In this document: in pieces, positions 34,807 through 43,294 of the stretch
How positions within the stretch are numbered: the stretch's first letter is position 1
Layout: every line of letters starts with the position of its first letter
Source: Actinomyces procaprae
GTDB lineage: Bacteria; Actinomycetota; Actinomycetes; Actinomycetales; Actinomycetaceae
DNA: 64,000 nt
Direction of reading: 5' to 3'
NCBI RefSeq assembly: GCF_004798665.1
Contig: NZ_CP039292.1
Span: 868,001 to 932,000 of the forward strand
Notes under the pieces: generated by a model
The model's database searches: none
Told to the model about the DNA's origin: nothing
The model's input: only the letters and a program-made list of their open reading frames with translations
Program-made: the position numbers and the translations under genes

Positions 34807-36007
34807 AAAAGGCGTATCCATCTTGGTGCCAGTGGGTTGGTCAGTGGGGCTGGTGCCAGGGGTAGTTGGTGATGGTGCCTTCGAGGGTGCCGGGGCGTGA
34901 GCGGGGGCCGGTGCGGCCTGCGGCGGTGGGATTGCCCGGCCTCGCGGCTGCGGTGAGGTCCTGGTAGCGCGTGGGTGGGGCGTTCACGGCCCGCTGGAGC
35001 AGTCTGAGGAAGACCAGCCCTCGGTGGCGGGAGCTGCGGCGGTTGAAGCGGAAGACGAACTCGTCCAGGTAGGAGTCCAGGTGCTCCCTGGACGCTGAGC
35101 CGCGGTAGGCGCCGGCCAGGAAGTGGTCCATAAGCGCGAACAAGCGGTGGACGGCAGGCAGCTCCTCGTGCGCGGGGCGCCCCGACGCGCGCACGCTCCT
35201 GATCTCGTGGGTGTAGGGGCCCATCAACGGCGGGTAGGACGCCCAGGCGTCCGTGACCACGGTGGAGCCGGGGGCCACCGCCCAGGACAGGAACGGGCCC
35301 AGTGACTCCTTGGAGGCATCGGGAACGACGCGTAGGCGAGCCCTTCCCCACCTGTAAGAGCCGGTCTCGATAGCGCCCGCCACGAGCACCTTGCCGGCAG
35401 CGCCGCGGCCCGCGGTGCCGGGCCTTGGGCCGCCGACGTAGGTCTCGTCGACCTCCACCCGCCCCGACAAGGGCGCGCCATCCTGGCCCATCGCCGATCG
35501 GAGCCTGGCCAGGGCGGCCCAGGAGCGTCTGGTACGAACCGATCGGCAGTACCCGCTGAAGATGAGCAGCGCTTATGCCGTCCTTACCGGAGGTCATCTG
35601 CCAAGCTATCTCCAACCACACCGTGGGCGGCAGGCGGGTCCTGTCCAGGAGCGCGCAGGAGGTGACGCTGACCCTTCTGCGACAGCCCGTGCAACGCCAG
35701 ATACCGCTGAACTAGCCGGTAGCGCCGTGACCAGCGTAATGAGGGCACCGGAACCCATCTGGCCAACGCAGCCAGGCCAGGTAATCGCGGCACGCCCCAT
35801 CAGTAGAGAACCAGGCCCTGAACTCCGCCAAGTCGCGCGGGTAGTCCGCGCCCGCCACCAACCCCTCTGCGAGCCCGGCACGGGTATCGTCACCCACGAC
35901 GACCACCCCCTCATGGTGTCGTCCACGCCCCCGGCTGCTCCAACAGCGCGGCGGCACTCTCACCACCCGACTCTACCCACCCCCACTGGCACCAAGATGG
36001 ATACGCC
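34807..36007. mobile_element. IS1595-family insertion sequence, decayed
   Basis: Perfect 26-bp terminal inverted repeats occupy 34811-34836 and 35982-36007 (outer end GGCGTATCCATCTTGGTGCC). TTTTGGGC is directly repeated at 34799-34806 and 36008-36015, the 8-bp target duplication typical of IS1595 elements. The exact left edge (34807 or 34811) is ambiguous by four bases because AAAA and TTTT adjoin the ends. The interior carries one minus-strand transposase pseudogene. The intact ends with a decayed gene suggest a fairly recent insertion, or one that can still be mobilised in trans. Confidence 0.88.
34841..35966 (-). pseudogene. IS1595-family (ISXO2-like) transposase, broken by a stop and a frameshift
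   Basis: The N-terminal part (DYPRDLAEFRAWFSTDGACR, then LRWPDGFRCPHY) contains the family's zinc-ribbon region, but the second knuckle residue is Tyr instead of Cys (CPHY). An in-frame TAG interrupts the coding region around 35711-35715. The same frame continues (WRCTGCRRRVSVTS, then TVWLEIAWQMTSGKDGISA). After GSYQT, near 35530, one extra base shifts the frame into AALARLRSAMGQDGAPLSG. The DDE domain follows with VEVDETYVGG (first catalytic Asp), VVTDAWASY (second) and a normal C-terminus. Three lesions make it inactive. Confidence 0.9.
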
Positions 36008-36015
36008 TTTTGGGC

Positions 36016-36776
36016 AATTTCGCTCTCCGTTAGCTGTGGTAATGGCTAGAAGTCGGTGGCGGTTGTCCTTGCGGTCTGGCTGCTGTGGTGGCGCCCGCAG
36101 CCATCACATCCCCTGGGAGGCGTTGCGTGGCACCCGCACCCGCTGGGGACTGGTGCTGGAACTCGTGTTGGATGTCCCCGCTAGCGGCGTGACCGCGTCC
36201 GTCTGCCAGCCGTAGGGGTATTCACCGCCGCACCGCGTGGGTGTGGCGCCGTCCGCGTCAACGAGGCCTACCTGGCTGCCACGTCCTCCGATCCGTCCGC
36301 CCCTTCAGGTAATGCGTCTAAGCGCCGCGCCTACCGGACCCGTATGGACGCCAGCGACAGTGCCTAGGTGATCGGGTTGCTTCAGGACGCCCGCGCCGGA
36401 ACAACCGGTACTGACCCGTCGGCGGCGGCGCGCCCAGAGATCAGACAAACTGTCGGCAGGCACTGCCGAGCCTGCCGACTACTCCGCCAGTGCCGGCTCC
36501 GCAAGCATAGGCACCCAGTCTTTGGTTGCAGTCGCCCAGATTCCAATTGTTCGCTCGGGACGCGAGTCCCATGGCTACGACTGCCGTAGTACTCCTGCTG
36601 TCGGACGGCTCGCAGCGCCAGGGATATCGAAATGCCGGCGTGCCTTTCTCGCGCTATAACGCGGAGAATGTGGGAGCTTGATAGAGGGGGTAGTGCCTGT
36701 GGGGCCCCTCCGGAAGACCTAATCTGGGCGTTCCGGACCATTGTTGATCTTGTTGCAAGTTAGTTTCACGATTTAT
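36016..36776. other. 761-bp interval without a recognisable gene
   Basis: Short open stretches exist on both strands but none has a ribosome-binding site, a conserved motif or consistent codon bias. A perfect 10-bp hairpin (GTCGGCAGGC at 36452-36461 with 36470-36479, 8-nt loop) is the only clear structure. Composition is mixed and less G/C-rich toward 36750, where it borders the small exported-peptide gene. It may be the eroded remains of accessory genes next to the insertion sequence. Confidence 0.5.
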
Positions 36777-37028
36777 TTACGCGGTACATGCAGTCAATTT
36801 ACCCATATAAATACAGTGGTTGCGAACCGGGCCTCGTAGGGGTGGATAGGGGCGAGGGCCTGGAGTCGGGTTAGGTACCCGGGCGGCGTACACCACACCT
36901 GACAGGGAGCCGGAAAGTGTGGCGGACAAGCCTGAGGCGTCGCTTGCAGGGGTGGTGCTGGTAGCTCCTCCCATAACGGATATCGCGAAGAGGGCAGCCA
37001 GCGTCGCAGTTACTACTCGCTTCAACAT
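36777..37028 (-). CDS. Small exported peptide, unknown function
   Basis: 83 residues from the ATG at 37026-37028, which has AAGGAAG nine bases upstream; an in-frame start at 37085 lacks such a site. MLKRVVTATLAALFAISVMG is a signal-peptide core, and cleavage is plausible around residues 24-30. The mature part is Pro/Gly-rich (NPTPGPRPYPPLRGP) and ends in NHCIYMGKLTACTA, with two cysteines that could pair. No family is recognised. Possibilities include a secreted signalling, structural or bacteriocin-like peptide; none can be preferred. No immunity or export genes are adjacent. Confidence 0.6.
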   Translation of the reverse strand: MLKRVVTATLAALFAISVMGGATSTTPASDASGLSATLSGSLSGVVYAARVPNPTPGPRPYPPLRGPVRNHCIYMGKLTACTA

Positions 37029-37289
37029 TGCAGCTTCTTCCTTCTTGTCAGGGACTGCGGGCGTGCCGCTCGGCACTTTGTTCATGAATAACGCAGCTGC
37101 GGCAACCCTAGCACGGCGCTGGTGCGATAAACAACCCGCGGGCGGTTCTCACTCTAGTTCTGCGCAGCAAGAGGTGAGCGGCCGCACAGGCGGCATGTCG
37201 CGCCTGTCATGGCCCGGCGGCCCGCCCGGCGGTACCCTTGCCGAGTTTGTGCGCCCGCGGGCGCTTGCCTAGGGGAGGAATCAGCCCAT

Positions 37290-39212
37290 ATGACCGTGCG
37301 CCAGGACCTGCGCAACGTTGCCATCGTCGCCCACGTCGACCACGGCAAGACCACCCTCGTCGACGCGATGCTCTGGGAGGCCGGCGCCTTCGGCAGCCGC
37401 GCCACCCAGGACACCACCGGTGAGCGCGTCATGGACTCCGGCGAGCTGGAGCGTGAGAAGGGCATCACCATCCTCGCCAAGAACACCGCCGTCCACTACG
37501 CGGGTCCGGCCGCCACCGATGCGGGCCTGCCCGCCGGCATCACCATCAACGTGATCGACACCCCCGGGCACGCCGACTTCGGCGGTGAGGTGGAGCGCGG
37601 ACTGTCCATGGTGGACGGCGTGCTGCTGCTCGTGGACGCCTCCGAGGGCCCGCTTCCCCAGACCCGCTTCGTGCTGCGCAAGGCCCTGGCCGCCGGCCTG
37701 CCCGTCATCCTGGTGGTCAACAAGGTCGACCGCCCCGACTCCCGCCTGGACGAGGTCGTCTCCGAGACCACCGACCTGTTGCTCTCGCTCGCCTCTGACC
37801 TGGCGGACGAGCACCCGGACATCGACCTGGACGCCGTGCTGGACGTGCCCGTCGTGTACGCCTCCGCCAAGGCCCGCCGCGCCGACACCGTCAAGCCCGC
37901 CGACGGCGAGCTGCCCGCGTCCAAGAACCTCGAGCCCCTGTTCCGCACCATCATCGAGCGGATCCCCGGCCCCTCCTACGACGAGTCCGCGCCCCTGCAG
38001 GCGCACGTGACCAACCTGGACGCCTCCCCGTTCCTGGGCCGGCTCGCCCTGCTGCGCATCCACTCCGGCACCCTGCGCAAGGGCCAGGCCGTCGCCTGGG
38101 CCCGCCACGACGGCTCCCTCGCCTCTGCCCGCGTCTCCGAGCTCCTGGTCACCGAGGGCCTGGAGCGCAAGCCCGCCGAGGAGGCCCATGCCGGTGACAT
38201 CGTCGCCGTCGCCGGCATTGAGGACATCACGATCGGCGAGTCCCTGGTGGACCCCGAGGACCCGCGGCCCCTGCCGCTGATCAAGGTGGACGATCCCGCC
38301 ATCTCAATGACCATTGGTATTAACACCTCCCCGATGGCCGGCCGCACCAAGGGCGCGAAGGTCACCGCACGCCAGGTCAAGGACCGCCTGGACCGGGAGC
38401 TGGTCGGCAACGTCTCCCTGCGGGTGCTGCCCACCACCCGCCCCGACGCCTGGGAGGTGCAGGGCCGTGGTGAGTTGGCTTTGGCCATCCTGGTGGAGCA
38501 GATGCGCCGCGAGGGCTTCGAACTGACCGTCGGCAAGCCGCAGGTGGTCACCAAGATGGTGGACGGCAAGCGGCACGAGCCGGTTGAGCGCATGACCATC
38601 GACGTGCCCGAGGAGCACCTGGGCGCCGTCACCCAGCTCATGGCCGCCCGCAAGGGCCGCATGGAGACCATGGCGAACCACGGCACCGGCTGGATCCGCA
38701 TGGAGTTCCTGGTGCCCGCGCGCGGCCTGATCGGCTGGCGCACCCAGTTCCTCACCGAGACCCGCGGCACCGGCATCGCCTCCTCCATCGCGGAGGGCTA
38801 CGAGCCCTGGGCGGGCCCGATCACCGCCCGCACCTCCGGCTCCCTGGTCTCCGACCGCGCCGGCGCGGTCACCGCCTACGCCCTGATCCGGCTGCAGGAC
38901 CGCGGCACCTTCTTCGTCGCGCCCGGCCAGGAGACCTATGAGGGGCAGGTCGTGGGGGAGAACCCCCGGGATGAGGACATGGACGTGAACGTGGTGCGCG
39001 AGAAGCAGCAGACCAACATGCGCTCCTCCACTGCTGACGTCTACGAGGCACTCACCCCGCCGCGCCGCCTCACCCTGGAGGAGGCCCTAGAGTTCGCCTC
39101 CGACGACGAGTGCGTGGAGGTGACCCCGGACGCCGTGCGCATCCGCAAGGTGATCCTCGACTCCCAGGAGCGTTTCAAGGACGCCGCCCGCCGTCGTCGT
39201 GCCGGCGCCTGA
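37290..39212 (+). CDS. typA: Translational GTPase TypA/BipA
   Basis: 640 residues. The GTPase motifs are G1 AHVDHGKTT (residues 14-22), switch region [19 protein letters not shown]3 [20 protein letters not shown] and G4 VVNKVD. EF-G-like domains II, III and V and the BipA C-terminal domain follow, with the characteristic [18 protein letters not shown]. It is a ribosome-associated factor in stress adaptation and 50S maturation. ATG 37290 is preceded by GGGGAGGAATCAGCCCAT. The VanW-family gene follows 30 bp later. Confidence 0.96.
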   Translation: MTVRQDLRNVAIVAHVDHGKTTLVDAMLWEAGAFGSRATQDTTGERVMDSGELEREKGITILAKNTAVHYAGPAATDAGLPAGITINVIDTPGHADFGGEVERGLSMVDGVLLLVDASEGPLPQTRFVLRKALAAGLPVILVVNKVDRPDSRLDEVVSETTDLLLSLASDLADEHPDIDLDAVLDVPVVYASAKARRADTVKPADGELPASKNLEPLFRTIIERIPGPSYDESAPLQAHVTNLDASPFLGRLALLRIHSGTLRKGQAVAWARHDGSLASARVSELLVTEGLERKPAEEAHAGDIVAVAGIEDITIGESLVDPEDPRPLPLIKVDDPAISMTIGINTSPMAGRTKGAKVTARQVKDRLDRELVGNVSLRVLPTTRPDAWEVQGRGELALAILVEQMRREGFELTVGKPQVVTKMVDGKRHEPVERMTIDVPEEHLGAVTQLMAARKGRMETMANHGTGWIRMEFLVPARGLIGWRTQFLTETRGTGIASSIAEGYEPWAGPITARTSGSLVSDRAGAVTAYALIRLQDRGTFFVAPGQETYEGQVVGENPRDEDMDVNVVREKQQTNMRSSTADVYEALTPPRRLTLEEALEFASDDECVEVTPDAVRIRKVILDSQERFKDAARRRRAGA

Positions 39213-39242
39213 CGGCCCGAGACTCAACCCGGGAGGCCGCAT

Positions 39243-40970
39243 ATGAACGAGCCCCATCCGCCCGCGCGCGCCCGCGCCTTGGCGCGCCCGCTGCTGGTCG
39301 CGCTGGGCGCCGCACTGCTCATCGCCTGGCTGGGGCTGGCCTGGGCGACCACCCGCACCCTGGCGCCCGGCTCCGTCGTCTCCGGCGTAGACGTATCCGG
39401 CATGACTCGTGCCGAGGCGGTCGTGGCTGTGGACAAGGGCGTCGGGGCCGTGCTTGAGCAGCCGGTCACGCTCACCGTCGATGACGCCTCCGACACGCTG
39501 GTTCCCGCGAGCTCGGGCGTGAGCGTCGATGCTGACGCCAGCATCGACCGGCTCACCGGGCCGACTCTCAACCCGGTCACCCTGGTGCGGCGGCTGTCCG
39601 GCACCGCCGTCGACGCCGTCACCCGGGTCGACTCCGACGCCCTCACCCGCGCACTCAACGCGCGCCTGGGCACGCTCGCCACCGGCACCGCAGACGCGGT
39701 CGTCACCCTGGACGGCACCACCCCCGTGCTCACGCCCGGGTCGGTGGGAACCGGACTGGACGTGGCGGCGAGCGTCACGGCCCTGGCCGACGCCTGGCCG
39801 CTGGGCCAGACCACCGTCGCCCTCGCCTCCGGCACCGCCAACCCCGCCGTCACCGACGCCGAGGCGCAGGAGTTCATCGACTCCGTGCTGACGCCGCTGC
39901 TGTCCGACGACATCACCGTAACCGCCGCGGGCACCGGCGCCGCGGCCGCCGCCGGCGAGGTCGTCCTGAGCCCGCAGGCGGTGGCGGCCCTGACCACCAT
40001 CGACTCCACCGACGGTGCCCTGACCGCCGTCCTGGACGCCGACGCCCTGCACGACGCCGTCGTCGCCGAGCTGGGCGAGGGGATCGAGACCCCGGCGACC
40101 GACGCAACCTGGACCATCGACGGCGATCCCGCCACCGCAGCGACGGCGCGCCCCGTCTACCACGCCGCCGCCACGGGCACGGGCATCGACCCGGACGACC
40201 TGGCCGACGCCGTCCTGGCGGCCGGCACCGATGACGGCGGGGACCGCACCGCGACCGCAACCGTCGCCGTGCTGCAGCCGGATGTCACCACCCCCGAGGA
40301 CGACTGGGGGATTGTCGAGATCGTCGGCGAGTACTCCACCCCCTACGTCTCCCAGTACGGGCGCGACCAGAACCTTCAGCGCGGCACCGAGATGATCAAC
40401 GGCACCCTGGTGGCGCCGGGGGAGACCTTCTCCACCACCGACGCCCTCGGCCCGGTCGACCTCGAGCACGGCTACACCTACGCCGGCGTGGTTACCGACG
40501 GGCAGCACACCGACGCCATGGGCGGCGGCCTGTCCCAGGTGGGCACCACCGTGTTCAACGCCGGCTTCGAGGCCGGCATGGACGACGTGGAGCATTGGCC
40601 CCACACCTACTGGTTCACCCGCTACCCGGCCGGCCGGGAGGCCACCATCTGGACCGGTGTCAAGGACGTCAAATGGCGCAACTCCACCCCCTACACGGTA
40701 CTGGTGCAGGCCTGGGCCGGTGACGGGGAGGTACACGTGCGGCTGTGGTCCACCCCCTACTACGAGGTCACCATCACCGAGGGGGAGCACACCAACTACC
40801 GGGCCTATGGCACGGTGCGCGGATCCGGCCCCGGTTGCGAGCCGTACGGCGGCGGCACCCAGGGATTCGACGTCACCGTCACCCGCACCCGCAGCCACGA
40901 CGGCGTGCGCCTGCCCGACGACGTCCTGACCACCGCCTACGACTCCGACAATCCCGTGGTGTGCAGCTGA
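39243..40970 (+). CDS. VanW family membrane-anchored protein
   Basis: 575 residues. One N-terminal membrane anchor (about 18-36, LLVALGAALLIAWLGLAWA) precedes a long extracytoplasmic region with two YoaR/peptidoglycan-binding-4-like repeats (residues ~50-350, for example VVSGVDVSGMTRAEAVVAVD). The VanW domain lies around 365-520 (YSTPYVSQYGRDQNLQRG, then GGGLSQVGTTVFNAGFEAG, HWPHTYWFTRYPAGREAT). Function is unresolved; a role in the cell envelope is likely. The name comes from a vancomycin cluster gene and does not imply resistance. It probably shares the typA transcript. Confidence 0.9.
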   Translation: MNEPHPPARARALARPLLVALGAALLIAWLGLAWATTRTLAPGSVVSGVDVSGMTRAEAVVAVDKGVGAVLEQPVTLTVDDASDTLVPASSGVSVDADASIDRLTGPTLNPVTLVRRLSGTAVDAVTRVDSDALTRALNARLGTLATGTADAVVTLDGTTPVLTPGSVGTGLDVAASVTALADAWPLGQTTVALASGTANPAVTDAEAQEFIDSVLTPLLSDDITVTAAGTGAAAAAGEVVLSPQAVAALTTIDSTDGALTAVLDADALHDAVVAELGEGIETPATDATWTIDGDPATAATARPVYHAAATGTGIDPDDLADAVLAAGTDDGGDRTATATVAVLQPDVTTPEDDWGIVEIVGEYSTPYVSQYGRDQNLQRGTEMINGTLVAPGETFSTTDALGPVDLEHGYTYAGVVTDGQHTDAMGGGLSQVGTTVFNAGFEAGMDDVEHWPHTYWFTRYPAGREATIWTGVKDVKWRNSTPYTVLVQAWAGDGEVHVRLWSTPYYEVTITEGEHTNYRAYGTVRGSGPGCEPYGGGTQGFDVTVTRTRSHDGVRLPDDVLTTAYDSDNPVVCS

Positions 40971-41155
40971 ACCCGTGGGAATTCGCACCCGGTGCGTGAC
41001 GCAAAGCAGGGCGCCGGGCGGACTGGAATCGGCGTATTTGCTGACATCTTGCGCGGCTGTTGGGCCCGGCGCCGCGGCGGGGAGATACTTGGGGACGCAG
41101 ATGCACCCGGCCGCGGCCCCGCGCGGTACGCCCGGATACAGAGAGGAAGCAGTCA

Positions 41156-41506
41156 ATGACCTACGTGATCGCTCAGCCCTGCGTGGACGTCAAGGATCGT
41201 GCGTGCGTGGACGAGTGTCCGGTCGACTGCATCTATGAGGGTGAACGCAGCCTGTACATCAACGCAGACGAGTGCGTGGACTGCGGTGCCTGCGAGCCGG
41301 TCTGCCCCACCGAGGCGATCTTCTACGAGGATGACGTGCCCGAGGAGTGGGAGGACTACACCCGGGCGAACATCGACTTCTTCTCCCTCAAGGGCCTCGG
41401 CTCGCCGGGCGGCGCGCAGAACGTCGGCCCGCAGGACTACGACGATCCCATGATCGCCGCCCTGGAGCCTCAGAACCAGGACTGGAAGGCCGCCAACGGC
41501 TACTGA
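41156..41506 (+). CDS. fdxA: 7Fe ferredoxin (3Fe-4S/4Fe-4S)
   Basis: 116 residues. Cluster ligands are C9, C17, C21 and C25 (CVDVKDRACVDECPVDC) and C40, C43, C46 and C50 (CVDCGACEPVC), the pattern of actinobacterial FdxA with one 3Fe-4S and one 4Fe-4S cluster. It carries electrons for P450s and other oxidoreductases. ATG 41156 follows AGAGGAAGCAGTCA. In many actinobacteria fdxA lies directly before dapC; here dapC starts 1.8 kb downstream because an accessory segment lies in between. Confidence 0.95.
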   Translation: MTYVIAQPCVDVKDRACVDECPVDCIYEGERSLYINADECVDCGACEPVCPTEAIFYEDDVPEEWEDYTRANIDFFSLKGLGSPGGAQNVGPQDYDDPMIAALEPQNQDWKAANGY

Positions 41507-41522
41507 GAGCCCCGCACTCTCC

Positions 41523-41580
41523 ACCGAGATCGGTAGATCTTACGTACCGAGGTCGGTAGTTGTTACGTACCGAGGTCGGT
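41523..41580. repeat. Second copy of the 23-bp repeat family, about 2.5 units
   Basis: The units start at 41523 (GGTAGATCTTACGT type), 41546 (GGTAGTTGTTACGT type) and 41569, where the match ends after ACCGAGGTCGGT and continues TGAACTGGCC. The order of a GATCT unit then a TTGT unit is the same as at the end of the array at 4918-5078. It marks the junction between fdxA and the accessory gene pair. Confidence 0.9.
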
Positions 41581-41649
41581 TGAACTGGCCCCGCGAGCGG
41601 CACTTGTAACAAGTTGCCGAGACTGAGCGTAAGATACTTCGCAACGTTG

Positions 41650-42654
41650 ATGACAGCTCCCTGGACCTTGGTGGGTGACATGTTCGAGGTTCGTCCGACC
41701 GTGAGAACGCTCAAGATGTTGCCTGCGGAGTCGTACAGCGGTCTGATCCCGGATGCGATCCGTAGGTCACGTTGGAGCGATCTTGCTGATGTCGATGTCA
41801 GCCAACTGCCACACCCGTTGATCGAGGCCGGTAAAAAGGCGCTCGCCCACGGAGCAGATAGGCATGTCGAGGCCACTGCCGCCGCTGGTAGACCTGTCTT
41901 CGAGTTGCGGACCCGTGAAGGTGCGGCGTGGCGTGGGGCCATGATTATCGACGACGATGGAACCGGGTGGATTGTCTACGCGCAGCGCCATGACCGGTTT
42001 CACTCCACCGTAGCGGGCCAACTCACCTCCGCTCGCGCGCACGACTGGATGCCCCGCTCGGTGGATCACTCTCTTCGAAAACGGGAACAGGCTCGAGCCG
42101 AAATACGTAGGTGGCGCATACATACGCTAGCGGCGATCATCGGAGCGGCTGGCGCTGCGGCGGTGGCGAATGACCACAGCAGTGAGCTCCTGGTGCGGCG
42201 GAAACAACCCGGCCGAGATGCATCCGAGCGTTCAGCTACCTTCTCGTCGACGATCACGGTGTCAGTCGTGGCAGACCTATCGGAGGTCGATGCGGCTAAG
42301 GGCTTGCGAGGCGAGGCGCTCCTAGACATGGCGGTCGTGACAAGGCGGGCGGAGGATGTTTTGCTGCGTACAACCATCGCCGAGGCGGTGACACTTCTGG
42401 CCGGTCCTACACGTCCTGAAGCCGTTGCACTTCCGGACGGCTCGGGTGTCTACTACTCCTTCGTCGTCCCGGCGTCTCGTCTGCAATGGCTCGTGGCGGT
42501 GGAGTGTGCAGATGAAGTGGGCGAGTTGGCGGAGACGTCCCTTGGTGAACGTCTCCGGCCTACTCATCTTCATTACACCCGCAAGGAACTGATTGCCGAG
42601 AGCGCGGTGGAGGGGCGAGCTGTGCGTGCCTTGTGCGGTGAGTGGTTGCGGTAG
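41650..42654 (+). CDS. Hypothetical protein of an accessory gene pair
   Basis: 334 residues from the ATG at 41650; a TTG at 41614 and a later ATG at 41680 are alternatives. No family is recognised. Visible features are an N-terminal basic/charged domain (residues 1-130, with GAAWRGAMIIDDDGTGWIVY), a possible membrane or hydrophobic helix (THTLAAIIGAAGAAAVA-like, near residue 165), and a C-terminal alpha/beta region (SVVADLSEVDAAKGLRG, then YYSFVVPASRLQWLVAVEC). Codon usage is less G/C-biased than in fdxA and dapC, suggesting acquisition. It converges on the HTH gene 26 bp away, possibly a two-gene module. Confidence 0.65.
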   Translation: MTAPWTLVGDMFEVRPTVRTLKMLPAESYSGLIPDAIRRSRWSDLADVDVSQLPHPLIEAGKKALAHGADRHVEATAAAGRPVFELRTREGAAWRGAMIIDDDGTGWIVYAQRHDRFHSTVAGQLTSARAHDWMPRSVDHSLRKREQARAEIRRWRIHTLAAIIGAAGAAAVANDHSSELLVRRKQPGRDASERSATFSSTITVSVVADLSEVDAAKGLRGEALLDMAVVTRRAEDVLLRTTIAEAVTLLAGPTRPEAVALPDGSGVYYSFVVPASRLQWLVAVECADEVGELAETSLGERLRPTHLHYTRKELIAESAVEGRAVRALCGEWLR

Positions 42655-42679
42655 CTGCACGCGCCGTAAGGCGAGCGGA

Positions 42680-43132
42680 TCAGAGTTCTTCGAGCTCGGT
42701 GAGATCCTCGGCGGACAGCGGCGCAATTGCGTCCACCGCCTGGGCGATGGTGTGGTCGCGGTTAGCCAGGTCCTCCGCCATCTGCGCGCTGGCACGCTCT
42801 CGACGGTCGAGGTAATCGACCAGGGCAGTCGCCGGAATGCGGCGGTCCTTGCCGACGTAGTGGAACTTCAGGAGGCCAGAGTCCATGAGCTTGTATACGC
42901 TCGGACGGCTCATACCTAGAGCTGTCGCCGCCTGATTAGGGGTGACTGGACGATCGAGGCTGAGCGATGCGACGTCGACGCCGTTGCGCAGGGCTGACAA
43001 CATGTTCTCCAGCAGAATCGCCAGCGGCGATCCCTGGGGGAGGCGGCGAGCGGCGTCAAGCAGGACATTGATGCCCTGCTCATCAATGGAGGAGGCGTTA
43101 ACAGTGGTTACAGTGCTGATCGTGGTGGCCAT
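42680..43132 (-). CDS. Excisionase-type helix-turn-helix protein, antitoxin-like
   Basis: 150 residues. The central DNA-binding motif is LDRPVTPNQAATALGMSRPSVYKLMDSGLL, given here in parts: VTPNQAATALGM and SRPSVYKLMDSG, followed by FHYVGKDRRIPATALVDYLD. This arrangement is typical of actinobacterial antitoxins paired with PIN-domain toxins (inference). No PIN gene follows; the downstream neighbour is the convergent hypothetical gene ending at 42654. It may be an orphan antitoxin or regulate the convergent gene. The start ATG lies at 43130-43132 with an AAGGAGATC-like site upstream on the minus strand. Confidence 0.75.
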   Translation of the reverse strand: MATTISTVTTVNASSIDEQGINVLLDAARRLPQGSPLAILLENMLSALRNGVDVASLSLDRPVTPNQAATALGMSRPSVYKLMDSGLLKFHYVGKDRRIPATALVDYLDRRERASAQMAEDLANRDHTIAQAVDAIAPLSAEDLTELEEL

Positions 43133-43294
43133 CGGGATCTCCTTGGACGAGCAGCAGGCGCTGCATCGTCTGCGATAAATGTAGCAGATGCATCAGGTGT
43201 AGCAAGTGTTTGAGAGGCATCGGAAGATGAGACGCCTCACGCCGTGGTTTGCCAGAGCGCCGACGCCGACGCTAGAACGCGACACAATGGTGGC

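Noticed and set aside
39087..41156. A 689-codon open frame on the minus strand across the VanW-family gene
   Set aside because: Gly/Val/Gln-rich low-complexity translation opposite a well-supported gene; it is a GC-driven shadow frame.
43244..43294. Upstream ATG as dapC start
   Set aside because: The extra 17 residues (MVCQSADADARTRHNGG) are not conserved-looking; GTG 43295 lies at the start of typical DapC N-terminal sequence. The choice remains uncertain.
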